From contig CAILKC010000260.1 in assembly GCA_903834675.1 (NCBI GenBank), positions 1-12,966 of the forward strand: 12,966 nucleotides of DNA, in the 5' to 3' direction. Both the position numbers and the translations under genes were made by a program. A model generated the notes under the pieces. It was not told where the DNA came from, searched no databases, and saw only the letters and a list, made by a program, of their open reading frames with translations. This document shows positions 6,226 through 12,966 of this stretch, piece after piece. How positions within the stretch are numbered: position 1 is the first letter of the stretch; every line of letters starts with the position of its first letter. The DNA comes from an uncultured Victivallales bacterium. Lineage in GTDB: Bacteria; Verrucomicrobiota; Lentisphaeria; Oligosphaerales; JAFGRS01.

Positions 6226-7548
6226 ATGTCGGATGAGTTCCGCCTCCTACGGCCCGAAGATTGGCCGATCCTCTCAGACGTGATCGACATTTCCCCTGGT
6301 TGGCGTGTGACGCCCGCTTTTGTGCCCGATGAGGTCACCATCATCATCGGCGTGCCCGGCTCCGAGGATGGTTGCATACTCCGGATCAGCAACTACCGCC
6401 TGCGCCGTGTCCCTAGTCCTGGTCGGACGCTGCGTGCCATAGCGGAGCGGCGCCCGCTGGTATTGTGCCTAGGGGAGATCGCGGAGGTGTTCCCGCGGGT
6501 AGGTGCCGCTGCACGTGCATTGGAGGCGGTGCTGTTCGCGGAGCTGTGCTCAGATGCAGACGAGCCGCCGTCAGAGGTGCAGTCACCTGAGGAGCTTGAG
6601 AGGCAGAAGCGCAAAGAGGCCCTGGGGGAATCCTGGCTAGAGGAGATGAGAGCGGAAGAGGTGAGTCGCGTCGCTAGTTGTCACCTCCACCTCGCCAGGC
6701 GCGACCACTGCGCATACCGCATCGACAAGTGCCAGTGGCCGCGCAAGACCAAGCCCCTCCAGGTGGTGCGTCTGATGGACCACAGCTTTGAGCCCCGTGG
6801 CGCGCCGGTAACTCTGGCCTTTCCGGTTTCGGGTGGAGATGCATGGGTAGTCACGTACTTCTCCTGGTGCGGCGTGGAAATGTCCGGGCCGCCGGACTTA
6901 CGCTATGCCGAACTGCTGAAGGAGGAGATTGCGGCTATGACTGCGGACATGGCTGAGGTCAAGCGGAACACAGCGCTTCTGCCCGCCGCGCTCCCGCAGT
7001 TGCAGGAAAGCGTGCGTGCAGTACAGGCCGACACCGAGGCCATCGCCAGGGGGAACTATGAGTTACGCAAGGAGAACGAGGACTTGCGCCGGTCTGCTGC
7101 AAACGGCCTCTTCGATTTCGTCCTGAAGGTCGACCCTTTGGACTTCCGCTACTTCGCGGCAATCTTCGCCTTGGGTGATCGGGCCAAGGCGGCACGTGAG
7201 TTGGGCATCAAGGAACGGACGTTCTTTGCGCGGGTTGAGTCATGGCCCAGCAAAGGGCCCGAGTACAAGCGCATGTTCTGCATCATGCACGCCCGCAAGA
7301 GGGGGGCGCGACGCGGCACGGTGAGGCTACCCGACTCCGTACAGTTTGCCGGGGCACGGAACGCGGTCGAGAACCCACAGACCCTGGCGAATATCCTCGA
7401 CACGGTTGTGGATCCCCGCACGGAACGCGGGAGCTACCCCTCCTTGCTGCAGGACATCCTGAACGCCCTTCTCGACATGGACGCCTGCAACTGGCAAGTG
7501 ATCCGGGACGAGCTGATCCCGGTGATCCGCGAGGACGCCATGCAGTAA
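6226..7548 (+). CDS. Uncharacterised protein with coiled coil and Fis-like helix-turn-helix
   Basis: I do not recognise this 440-residue protein. From the ATG at 6226, residues 1-130 form a mixed alpha/beta region, followed by a charged stretch (about 125-155). A likely coiled coil follows at about 230-300 (ELLKEEIAAMTADMAEVKRN ... ENEDLRR). Next is a probable helix-turn-helix at about 316-345 (FALGDRAKAARELGIKERTFFARVESW), similar to Fis-type or sigma-54-activator C-termini. No AAA+ module precedes it, so it is not a standard activator. GGAG at 6211-6214 supports either GTG at 6220 (5-base gap) or ATG at 6226 (11-base gap). The longer frame from 6103 begins with Arg-rich, non-conserved-looking sequence. 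It is divergent from the XRE gene and closed by a strong terminator, so it is its own transcription unit. A dimeric DNA-binding protein is likely; the target is unknown. Confidence 0.7.
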   Translation: MSDEFRLLRPEDWPILSDVIDISPGWRVTPAFVPDEVTIIIGVPGSEDGCILRISNYRLRRVPSPGRTLRAIAERRPLVLCLGEIAEVFPRVGAAARALEAVLFAELCSDADEPPSEVQSPEELERQKRKEALGESWLEEMRAEEVSRVASCHLHLARRDHCAYRIDKCQWPRKTKPLQVVRLMDHSFEPRGAPVTLAFPVSGGDAWVVTYFSWCGVEMSGPPDLRYAELLKEEIAAMTADMAEVKRNTALLPAALPQLQESVRAVQADTEAIARGNYELRKENEDLRRSAANGLFDFVLKVDPLDFRYFAAIFALGDRAKAARELGIKERTFFARVESWPSKGPEYKRMFCIMHARKRGARRGTVRLPDSVQFAGARNAVENPQTLANILDTVVDPRTERGSYPSLLQDILNALLDMDACNWQVIRDELIPVIREDAMQ

Positions 7549-7589
7549 TCTCTGCAACGCCTCATTTTCCTGCATCCCATTGATCCCCT

Positions 7590-7620
7590 GGGGGTAGCGC
7601 ACCGCTACCCCCTTTTTCTT
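7590..7620 (+). terminator. Intrinsic terminator
   Basis: GGGGGTAGCG at 7590-7599 and CGCTACCCCC at 7603-7612 form a perfect 10-base stem with a CAC loop, followed directly by TTTTTCTT. This is a textbook Rho-independent terminator for the gene ending at 7548. It separates that gene from the operon that starts at 7697. Confidence 0.92.
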
Positions 7621-7627
7621 CGCCTGG

Positions 7628-7637
7628 TTCTGCAGAA
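7628..7637. promoter_or_regulatory. Short palindrome upstream of the element operon
   Basis: TTCTGCAGAA is a perfect 10-base palindrome, 59 bases before the start of the excisionase-like gene, in the only stretch where the operon promoter can lie. It could be an operator for a dimeric regulator. I see no convincing -35/-10 pair near it, and ten bases can occur by chance. Confidence 0.2.
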
Positions 7638-7696
7638 ATCGCCACCTTCGACCCGCAGTGAGATGGTCTCGCCGCGGTAGCAGTCGGAGGTGACAG

Positions 7697-8122
7697 ATGG
7701 CGACGAACGCCAAGGGCAGAGCAGGGCGACCCTCGCAGTCTCCCGAGCTCACGGCTCGCGACCGGGCTACGGCCCGCAACGAGGGGGCGGGGGCGATGTC
7801 CCCGACGGACCGCGTCCGTCAGGTGCTCGACGCGACACCGGAACAGCAGGTCGAGATCGACCGCATTCTCAGCGGCCGGCCAGCAGAGATCCTCGACGAT
7901 GGGAGGGGGCCACTCCTGCTCGGAATGGGGTCGGCTGCCAAGTTGCTCGGATGCTCGCGCACCACTCTGTGGCGCACGATCGAGGCTGGCCGGCTTGAGA
8001 AGGTGGAACTGCTGCCCGGCAGTTTCCGCATTCGGCGCGCCGACCTCCTGGCCCTCGCCCGAGGGAATACTCCTGATCATGCCGGCCGCTGCATGGCCTC
8101 AGCCACAGGAGGTGCCGCATGA
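7697..8122 (+). CDS. Excisionase/MerR-like helix-turn-helix DNA-binding protein
   Basis: This 141-residue protein has a C-terminal winged helix-turn-helix of the excisionase (HTH_17/AlpA-like) type at about residues 77-121: GMGSAAKLLGCSRTTLWRTIEAGRLEKVELLPGSFRIRRADLLAL. The N-terminal ~70 residues are polar and probably flexible. The start at 7697 is set by an excellent GGAGGTGA at 7686-7693; an internal ATG at 7796 is a weaker alternative. Its stop overlaps the next start as ATGA at 8119, so it is translationally coupled to the ParB-like gene. In mobile elements such proteins act as excision factors or as transcription regulators (AlpA in P4-like elements). Without a visible integrase I cannot say which applies. 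Confidence 0.75.
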   Translation: MATNAKGRAGRPSQSPELTARDRATARNEGAGAMSPTDRVRQVLDATPEQQVEIDRILSGRPAEILDDGRGPLLLGMGSAAKLLGCSRTTLWRTIEAGRLEKVELLPGSFRIRRADLLALARGNTPDHAGRCMASATGGAA

Positions 8123-9636
8123 AGACCCCGGCAGTTCCTATACCCGACCCAACCTCTGGAGATGGATCAATGATCCCCGACTCTTCCGACTTTGGCGGCG
8201 CCTTCGGCGGCGCTGAGACCGCTGCATCGCAGGCCTCCCACATCACGGCCGCCGTGACGATTCCCGCCGGCCCGAGTGACGGGGTGCCATTGCCGAGTGT
8301 GGCAACGTGCCAATCCCTGGATTTGTGGACTGCGGACAGGCTTCGGCAGAACGGTGTGACCAACCCGATCTCGATGGTCTCGCACCTGCAGAGGATCTGC
8401 GACGCGAGCACCACGGTCTTCACGCGTGAGGTTGTGCTCGACATGGCGGTCAAGGCGTTGCGCGGCATCCCGCAGAACGCCGAGATCTCGGAACTGGCTG
8501 GCACCTTGGAGCGCCTGGGAACAGCCGCGCAGGTGTCGCCACGCGAGTCCAGGGCCGGCTCCAGCAACGAACCCCACGGCGGTCCGTCGCGCAAGGGTAC
8601 GCCGAGGGCCAACGCCGTCAGGCCTGGCTGGCCGGTTAGGGACGTGGAGACCGGCGCCATCATCGTGGACACTGGTATCCAGGCGCGTGTGAAGCTGGAC
8701 CCGGATACCATTGCGGACTATGCGGAGGCGATGGCCAGCGGTGTTGAGTTCCCGCCGGTCATCGCGTTCGAGGACCCTGAGACCGGTAAGAAGCACCTTG
8801 CTGACGGCTTCCACCGCGCCGGCGCAGCCGAGAAGGCAGGGCTGCACCACATCCGTGCCGAGATCCGCCCAGGAACGCGGCGCGACGCCATCCTCTTCGC
8901 GGTTGGCGCCAACGCGACCCATGGCCTACCGAGGCGTAACGCCGACAAGCGGCGCGCAGTCAGGATGCTCTTGGAAGATCCGGAATGGGTGCAGTGGAAC
9001 AGCCGCGAGATTGCGCGGCAGTGCGGGGTCAGCCATACGCTGGTCGACAACCTGCGGGGTGAGCTATCTGGCAACGGTTGCCAGATGCCACGGATATGCC
9101 AACGAAACGGAACTGAGTACGCCATGGTCACCGGGCAGGGCTTCGACGCTCAGCCGGGTGACCGTGCCCTTGCGCCCTCCGCACCCACCGCTTCAGCCGT
9201 TGGTGGTGTTACCGGTCTGCCCATGCCTCTTGCGGGGGATGCTGTTCCCGCGGCTACGACGTCTGGGCCGACGGCGGAACGGTTGACCCCGGTTGTGGCC
9301 GACACGCCCGAAAGCACGCCGGCCGTAGCCACCGAGCCCAGCGCCACACCCGCCAGCGCGTCGATGTCCTCTGCGGGATCCCTGGCTCTCGACCTCCTGG
9401 TGGTGGAGCCGAGGATGACGGCGGAGGGGCTTCTCACGACCGTGTTCGACACGCTTGCCGGCGCCCCACCTGAGGCCAGCCCATCGGACTGCCGAGAGCT
9501 GATCAGGTCGGCGTTGTGGCAGGATCACCCGCGCTTCTGCCTTCGGGTACAGCACCTCCTGGGCGCCGCGGCATCCAGTGCACCTGCTCAGCCCGCCAGC
9601 GGCAACCGTAGCCGCGAAGAAGGAGGTGTGGCATGA
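8119..9636 (+). CDS. ParB-like domain protein of a mobile element
   Basis: This 505-residue protein has three parts. Residues 1-170 are an unassigned N-terminal region ending in helices. Residues about 174-315 form a ParB/Srx-like domain: ETGAIIVDTGIQARVKLDPDT, PPVIAFED, then L-A-DGFHR-AGAAEKAG (D229, H232, R233), then IRPGTRRDAILFAVGANATHG. A helix-turn-helix follows (NSREIARQCGVSHTLVDNLR, from about 294). Residues about 330-425 are a long Ala/Pro/Thr/Ser-rich linker, ending in a small C-terminal helical domain with LIRSALWQDHPRF. The DGFHR box replaces the GERR box of chromosomal ParB, and no ParA neighbour is seen. A role in replication or regulation of the element is therefore more likely than classical partition (inference). 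AGGAGGTG at 8107-8114 precedes the start, which overlaps the previous stop as ATGA; the end overlaps the primase start the same way. Confidence 0.82.
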   Translation: MKTPAVPIPDPTSGDGSMIPDSSDFGGAFGGAETAASQASHITAAVTIPAGPSDGVPLPSVATCQSLDLWTADRLRQNGVTNPISMVSHLQRICDASTTVFTREVVLDMAVKALRGIPQNAEISELAGTLERLGTAAQVSPRESRAGSSNEPHGGPSRKGTPRANAVRPGWPVRDVETGAIIVDTGIQARVKLDPDTIADYAEAMASGVEFPPVIAFEDPETGKKHLADGFHRAGAAEKAGLHHIRAEIRPGTRRDAILFAVGANATHGLPRRNADKRRAVRMLLEDPEWVQWNSREIARQCGVSHTLVDNLRGELSGNGCQMPRICQRNGTEYAMVTGQGFDAQPGDRALAPSAPTASAVGGVTGLPMPLAGDAVPAATTSGPTAERLTPVVADTPESTPAVATEPSATPASASMSSAGSLALDLLVVEPRMTAEGLLTTVFDTLAGAPPEASPSDCRELIRSALWQDHPRFCLRVQHLLGAAASSAPAQPASGNRSREEGGVA

Positions 9637-12179
9637 GCACGCCCCATCCTGTCTTCTTCGATCCAGCCGAGGTGCAGAAGGCCCTTGGCGTCATGGTCGC
9701 CTCCGGCAGCGTTTTCGAGGTTCGCATTCTGGACCCCCGCCGCGGTGGGCGCGGCTACACCCCCCGCGTCATCTTCGGTTACTTCAGCGACGCGGCCAGT
9801 GTGCCGGATGCCCTGAGCGCTCTACAGTTGGGGGGAGCGAAGGGCATCTACACCTCTTTGAACGCGGTCGATCCGGCCCTGTTGGCACGCAGCTGCAACA
9901 AGTTCACCGAGGTGAAGGATAGTCCGGCGACCGCCGACAGGGACATTCTCTGTCGCCGCTGGCTGCTGGTTGACGTCGATCCGAAGCGACCGGCGGGCGT
10001 TTCGGCCAGCGACGCGGAGAAGGCCCAAGCGCTCGAGCGGACCCGGTCGATCTACTCCCACCTGAAGGGGGCAGGCTGGCCGGAACCGGTTGCCGCGGAT
10101 TCGGGCAATGGTCATCACCTGCTCTACCGGGTGGAGCTGGCGGCGGCTGACGACACAGTCAGGCGTTGCCTCGTAGCGCTTGACCAGCGTTTCAGTGATG
10201 CGGCCGTGAGCGTGGACACGACCATGCACAACCCGGCCCGGATTGTGAAGCTGTATGGGACGCTGGCCGCCAAGGGCGACCACTGCCCGGAGTTGGGGCG
10301 GCCCCACCGCATGTCGCGCATCCTGCGCGTGCCTCAGGCCATCGAGGTAGTCCCCGCGCAGTGCCTGGCCGCGCTTGCGGCCGAGGCGAGGTGCGTGCTG
10401 TCCGCCGGGGCGGGCCAGGCGCCAGGCGCCAGGAACCGGCGGGCGAAGGGGGGCATGCAGCCTTGGGACCAGGACCGGCTCCAACGCTTCATCGACCAGT
10501 ATCTGGTCGACTGCAGGCCAGGTCCTGCCACGCCGTACGATGGCGGTCTCAAGTGGGTGCTTGAGGTGTGCCCGTTCAACCCGGACCATGCCAACCGCTC
10601 AGCGGTGATTGTCCGGAAGGCGGACGGAACGCTGTGCTTCAGGTGCCAGCATGAGGGGTGTAAGAACCATGACTGGAAGGAACTGCGCGCGCGCTATAGG
10701 CCGGTCACGGCGAAGCCCCAGGACCCCACGAATGGTGAACCCACGGTGGAGGAAGACGGCGATGACGGGGGCCTGTCGGAGAAGTACGGCCCGCCGGTTC
10801 ACACCGACAACGGTGGGGATCCGGTCGCGATCAACCAGATGTACGCTGCAGCAAGGTTCGCGCAGGAGAACCTGATCCTCTACGATCCGATCCTCGGCAC
10901 GTTCTGCGACTACCACGCAGGCACCGGCCTCTGGCAGAATCTCACGGATCCGGCGCTGATGGTCCAGCTCGGTCTTGCACTCCATGCCGTCCTGGCCGAG
11001 TGCCAGGCCACGAACCTGCTACGGCAACGCACGCAGCCGTTCCTCCTGCAGGTTGCGGGTCTCCTCCGTGGGATCGCCGAGAGGGCCGATGCGTTCCGCC
11101 GGACGCGGTCGATCATCCACGTCGCCAACGGCATCCTGGACCTCGACAGCGGAACGCCGACGCTGCGCGAGTTCAGCCCGGACTACTTCTCGCGCAACCG
11201 CTCGGAGGTCGCCTTCGTGGAGGGCGCGGAATGTCCGCGGTTCCTCGATGAGTTGCTCAGGCCGGCCTTGGATGAGGACGACATTTCGCTCATCCAGCGT
11301 TACGCCGGGCAGTGCCTCCTGGGGATGAACCCCGCCCAGCGCCTGCTGCTGTTGCGGGGGACGCCGGGCGGGGGGAAGTCCACGCTGGTCAGCATCATCG
11401 AGTCCATTGTCGGAATCCGTAACGTGGCGCAGCTCCGGGTACCCCACCTGGCCGACCGCTTTGAGCTGGCTGGCCTGGTCGGCAAGTCGTTGCTCTGCGG
11501 CAAGGACGTGCCGGGGGACTTTCTCAACTGCAAGGCCGCGAGCGTGATCAAGGCACTGGTTGGCGGAGATCGCCTTGAGGCCGAGCAGAAGAATGTGAAG
11601 CACCGCTTCGAGATTCGGGGTGAGTTCAACGTCATCGTCACCAGCAACTCCCACCTGCACGTTCGCTTGGACGGCGATTCCGGTGCATGGCGTCGGCGGC
11701 TGCTGATCGTGGACTATGAACGGCCGCCAGCCGAGAAGCCCATCGCGCACCTCGATGAGGTACTGATCGAGGAGGAGGGGCCCGGTATCCTCGCGTGGTG
11801 CGTGGCGGGGGCCCTGCGGCTACTGGCGGAGTTGGCGACTCTTGGGCGCATGGTCTTGACGGAGCCGCAGTCACGGCGCGTCGATGCCTTGCTGAACGAA
11901 TCCGACAGCGTCCGCCGGTTTGTGGGCGAGCGCGTCATCTCTACGGCCGGCTTCGACATCACGGTCGCCGAGCTGCAATCGGCCTACCATGCGTTCTGCG
12001 ACAGCCAGGGATGGCAGGCGCTTAGCGTGCGGCAGTTCGAGCACGAGATCAGCGACGTCATGATGGAGACCCATCGGGTGGTGAAGCGGACGGACATCAA
12101 GCGTAACGAGAAGAGCCAACGCGGCTTTGCGCACGTCCGCCTGCGGCCAGACGCGGAGCGGCCCCACGATGCGCCTTGA
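9633..12179 (+). CDS. AEP primase - zinc ribbon - SF3 helicase replication protein
   Basis: This 848-residue multidomain protein is probably the element's replication initiator. Residues about 100-230 form an archaeo-eukaryotic primase (Prim-Pol) core: LLVDVD with D114 and D116, SGNGHHLLYRV with H162, and VDTTMHNPARIVKLYGT with D195. A zinc ribbon follows: C313, H319, C335, C338, C343 and H346 (CFRCQHEGCKNH). Residues about 400-800 are a D5/P4-type superfamily 3 helicase: Walker A GTPGGGKST (K582), LLCGKDVPGDF as the B region, FNVIVTSN (T670-N672) as motif C, and AWRRRLLIVDYERP with the arginine finger. The C-terminus carries a small winged-helix-like segment (about 760-810) typical of origin-binding tails. 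AGGAGGTG at 9621-9628 drives the ATG, which overlaps the ParB-like stop. The key acidic, histidine and lysine residues are all present, so it looks active. The iterons ~450 bases downstream are a plausible binding target. Confidence 0.9.
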   Translation: MSTPHPVFFDPAEVQKALGVMVASGSVFEVRILDPRRGGRGYTPRVIFGYFSDAASVPDALSALQLGGAKGIYTSLNAVDPALLARSCNKFTEVKDSPATADRDILCRRWLLVDVDPKRPAGVSASDAEKAQALERTRSIYSHLKGAGWPEPVAADSGNGHHLLYRVELAAADDTVRRCLVALDQRFSDAAVSVDTTMHNPARIVKLYGTLAAKGDHCPELGRPHRMSRILRVPQAIEVVPAQCLAALAAEARCVLSAGAGQAPGARNRRAKGGMQPWDQDRLQRFIDQYLVDCRPGPATPYDGGLKWVLEVCPFNPDHANRSAVIVRKADGTLCFRCQHEGCKNHDWKELRARYRPVTAKPQDPTNGEPTVEEDGDDGGLSEKYGPPVHTDNGGDPVAINQMYAAARFAQENLILYDPILGTFCDYHAGTGLWQNLTDPALMVQLGLALHAVLAECQATNLLRQRTQPFLLQVAGLLRGIAERADAFRRTRSIIHVANGILDLDSGTPTLREFSPDYFSRNRSEVAFVEGAECPRFLDELLRPALDEDDISLIQRYAGQCLLGMNPAQRLLLLRGTPGGGKSTLVSIIESIVGIRNVAQLRVPHLADRFELAGLVGKSLLCGKDVPGDFLNCKAASVIKALVGGDRLEAEQKNVKHRFEIRGEFNVIVTSNSHLHVRLDGDSGAWRRRLLIVDYERPPAEKPIAHLDEVLIEEEGPGILAWCVAGALRLLAELATLGRMVLTEPQSRRVDALLNESDSVRRFVGERVISTAGFDITVAELQSAYHAFCDSQGWQALSVRQFEHEISDVMMETHRVVKRTDIKRNEKSQRGFAHVRLRPDAERPHDAP

Positions 12180-12191
12180 CGCCCAGCGGGT

Positions 12192-12229
12192 CCTGCCGGA
12201 CGTCGGTATGCTGCCCTGAGTGCGGCAGG
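12192..12229. repeat. Inverted repeat just after the primase gene
   Basis: CCTGCCG at 12192-12198 and CGGCAGG at 12223-12229 are perfect 7-base inverted repeats with a 24-base spacer, starting 13 bases after the primase stop. There is no T-tract. It may help end or protect the operon transcript, but could be chance in such GC-rich sequence. Confidence 0.25.
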
Positions 12230-12268
12230 TTCCCGTTCGGTCGGCCGGCAGGGCTACAACGCTATGTT

Positions 12269-12330
12269 CACGAGATCGCCTCCGTAGGTCGAGGGCCGTG
12301 CTGGGCCCGACCCACGGAGGCGGTCTTGTG
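12269..12330 (+). repeat. Long hairpin downstream of the primase gene
   Basis: The arms 12269-12291 and 12308-12330 align over 23 positions: 20 Watson-Crick pairs, two G-U pairs (12272/12327 and 12276/12323) and one mismatch (12286/12313). The 16-base interior adds GGCC at 12294-12297 with GGCC at 12304-12307. Because two of the three departures from perfect symmetry are G-U pairs in a + strand transcript, the fold is better in that orientation. There is no U-run. Candidates are a structured RNA, a hairpin origin for single-strand priming, or a recombination site. Confidence 0.75.
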
Positions 12331-12475
12331 TTCGGCCGCGGGCGATCACGACTGCCCGCGACGGTGCCAGGAACAGCCCCAGCCAGCCGGCGACATACGC
12401 TTCATACGGTTCCGCCTTGGTCTTACGCGCTGGCGCGGGGCCCACCTACTCGGCCTGTGCAATGAAGCTCCTGAT

Positions 12476-12494
12476 CCCAGGGCGCTGCCCTGGG
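12476..12494. repeat. Perfect hairpin CCCAGGGC/GCCCTGGG
   Basis: Two perfect 8-base arms (12476-12483 and 12487-12494) flank a GCT loop in the non-coding tract between the primase gene and the iterons. No T-tract follows. It could be a regulatory protein site or part of the origin architecture. Confidence 0.5.
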
Positions 12495-12630
12495 CTGGTA
12501 TCGCATCGCACCTTCAGCGCTCCAGACCGCTTTCCCCCCATTGCGCGGGTCAGGAAAAATCGTCAGGGACACCCGGTTGGGTGCCGACGAACGGGGTGTC
12601 GATGGCCCCGGCAGGGTGACTTTGGGGGGC

Positions 12631-12683
12631 GTGTGGGTGACCCGTGTGGCCGGTGTGTGGCCACCGTGTGGGTGGATGTGTGG
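12631..12683 (+). repeat. Five GTGTGG iterons at helical spacing
   Basis: GTGTGG begins at 12631, 12644, 12655, 12666 and 12678, giving steps of 13, 11, 11 and 12 bases, so all copies fall on nearly the same face of the helix. Copies 1, 4 and 5 continue with G, copies 2 and 3 with CC. A T-rich stretch starts right after the last copy (CTTTTT at 12685). Iterons next to an AT-richer patch and near a primase-helicase gene are the layout of P4-type and SaPI-type origins. Integrase or excisionase arm sites are the main alternative. Confidence 0.7.
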
Positions 12684-12697
12684 GCTTTTTCCCTTCG

Positions 12698-12746
12698 TTT
12701 TGCACCCTGTTTCAGGGTGTTTCACAAAAATGAGAAGGGTGCAAAA
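12698..12746. repeat. Competing inverted repeats in the AT-richer patch
   Basis: TTTTGCACCCT at 12698-12708 is perfectly complementary to AGGGTGCAAAA at 12736-12746. The same left arm can instead pair through CACCCTG (12703-12709) with CAGGGTG (12713-12719) across a TTT loop. The two folds exclude each other. The GGGTG core also appears at 12579, 12594, 12614, 12635 and 12670, so these may be further copies of one protein-binding motif rather than an RNA switch. Confidence 0.55.
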
Positions 12747-12786
12747 GCGATGGGTATTCGTGCGTACGTTGAGTCATAACAGGCAC

Positions 12787-12822
12787 AAAAAGAGAGGCTT
12801 AGGATTTCTCCTAAGCCTCTCT
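12787..12822 (-). terminator. Intrinsic terminator of the tRNA-fMet gene
   Basis: AGAGAGGCTTAGGA at 12791-12804 and TCCTAAGCCTCTCT at 12809-12822 form a perfect 14-base stem with a 4-base loop. On the minus strand it is followed by a run of T residues (AAAAA on the + strand just before 12792). It lies immediately after the tRNA 3' end and separates that transcript from the element. Confidence 0.92.
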
Positions 12823-12826
12823 AAGG

Positions 12827-12903
<77 letters not shown>

Positions 12904-12929
12904 ACATGTCTGAGATTTCAATCAGCTAT

Positions 12930-12957
12930 ACTCTACCCCTCGAGCGATCCAAGTCAA
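12930..12957 (-). promoter_or_regulatory. Promoter of tRNA-fMet
   Basis: On the minus strand TTGACT (12957-12952) is a near-consensus -35, and TAGAGT (12935-12930) follows after 16 bases as the -10. Transcription would start about 20 bases before the mature tRNA 5' end at 12903, leaving a short leader for RNase P to remove. A TATAGC lies farther downstream but at 21 bases spacing, which is too long. Confidence 0.65.
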
Positions 12958-12966
12958 GAGCTGCGA

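Larger units (their letters stand above)
12180..12790. other. Structured non-coding tract, candidate origin or recombination region
   Basis: About 610 bases lie between the primase stop and the tRNA terminator. No frame on either strand encodes a recognisable protein. The tract holds a 62-base hairpin (12269-12330), a perfect 8-base hairpin (12476-12494), a run of GGGTG/CACCC motifs from 12570 onward, five GTGTGG iterons (12631-12683) and an AT-richer patch with competing inverted repeats (12684-12746). Primase-helicase elements such as P4 and SaPIs keep an iteron origin close to the replication gene, and tRNA-integrated elements also keep integrase arm sites near the tRNA; both readings are possible. 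Confidence 0.6.
7697..12826 (+). mobile_element. Replication module of an integrated element beside tRNA-fMet (limits uncertain)
   Basis: Three coupled genes (excisionase-like, ParB-like, AEP primase-SF3 helicase) are followed by an iteron- and hairpin-rich non-coding tract and then the 3' end of a tRNA gene. This is the arrangement of P4-like satellites, SaPI-like islands and other integrative elements that replicate with their own primase-helicase. The right limit is taken as the tRNA 3' end. The left limit is unknown, and the element may extend through the DISARM genes and beyond the window. No integrase, capsid or conjugation gene is visible, and no displaced copy of the tRNA 3' end occurs inside the window. 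Confidence 0.5.

Noticed and set aside
12170..12220. Short ATG frame after the primase (MRLDAQRV..., 16 codons)
   Set aside because: It stops at once, overlaps the end of the primase gene and has no Shine-Dalgarno sequence; it may be a relic but cannot be supported.
12176..12619. 147-codon frame starting with TTG overlapping the primase stop, containing CCPECGRF
   Set aside because: TTGA coupling and a C-x2-C motif are suggestive, but there is no ribosome binding site, no recognisable domain, and it crosses two strong hairpins. A decayed or small gene at 12176-12300 cannot be excluded.
12631..12683. Possible CRISPR-like array
   Set aside because: The repeat unit is only 6 bases with 5-7 base gaps, far too short for CRISPR; iterons fit better.
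12698..12746. Riboswitch or attenuator
   Set aside because: No coding sequence follows on either strand within range for it to control; the motif repeats suit DNA-binding sites better.

Overview
The window comes from a GC-rich bacterial chromosome. I cannot place it in a phylum. The genome looks bacterial because genes carry AGGAGG-type ribosome binding sites, intrinsic terminators are present, and there is a formyl-methionine initiator tRNA with an encoded CCA end. It reads as an accessory island in two halves, a defence half on the left and a replication half of a mobile element on the right, ending at tRNA-fMet.

Left part (1-4502, all + strand): the C-terminal half of DrmB (DUF1998) and a complete DrmC (single-HKD phospholipase-D-like protein), both components of the DISARM anti-phage system. 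The other DISARM genes (drmA helicase, methyltransferase) would lie left of the window. Two genes follow in the same direction. One is a stand-alone protein with a type I restriction R-subunit N-terminal (PD-(D/E)xK) nuclease domain and a helical C-terminal half. The other is a 411-residue protein of unknown family ending in ten cysteines within 57 residues. The 281-base drmB-drmC gap is packed with inverted repeats.

Middle (4503-7620): a two-gene minus-strand operon encodes an XRE-family repressor-like protein and a conserved protein of unknown function. The repressor start codon abuts a 22-base near-perfect palindrome that is probably its operator. Facing away is a 440-residue protein with a coiled coil and a Fis-like helix-turn-helix, closed by a strong intrinsic terminator.

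Right part (7621-12966): three tightly coupled + strand genes, each with an AGGAGGTG-like ribosome binding site and joined by 4-base ATGA overlaps, encode an excisionase/MerR-like DNA-binding protein, a ParB-like protein and a large AEP primase - zinc ribbon - SF3 helicase. After them about 600 bases appear non-coding but highly structured. They hold a 62-base long hairpin, a second perfect hairpin, five GTGTGG iterons at 11-13 base spacing, an AT-richer patch and competing inverted repeats. I read this as the candidate replication origin and/or recombination region of the element. Next comes an intrinsic terminator and, on the minus strand, a tRNA-fMet gene with its promoter. Its 3' end faces the element, which is the usual geometry for tRNA-targeted integration, although no integrase is visible here.

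Working model (inference): an integrated, primase-encoding element sits next to tRNA-fMet and carries, or lies beside, a DISARM locus with two extra genes. The strongest points for a second look are the two genes following drmC, the iteron/hairpin region, the palindromic operator of the XRE pair, and the unusual initiator tRNA (U1-U72 mismatch, A29:U41 in place of the first of the three conserved G:C pairs).
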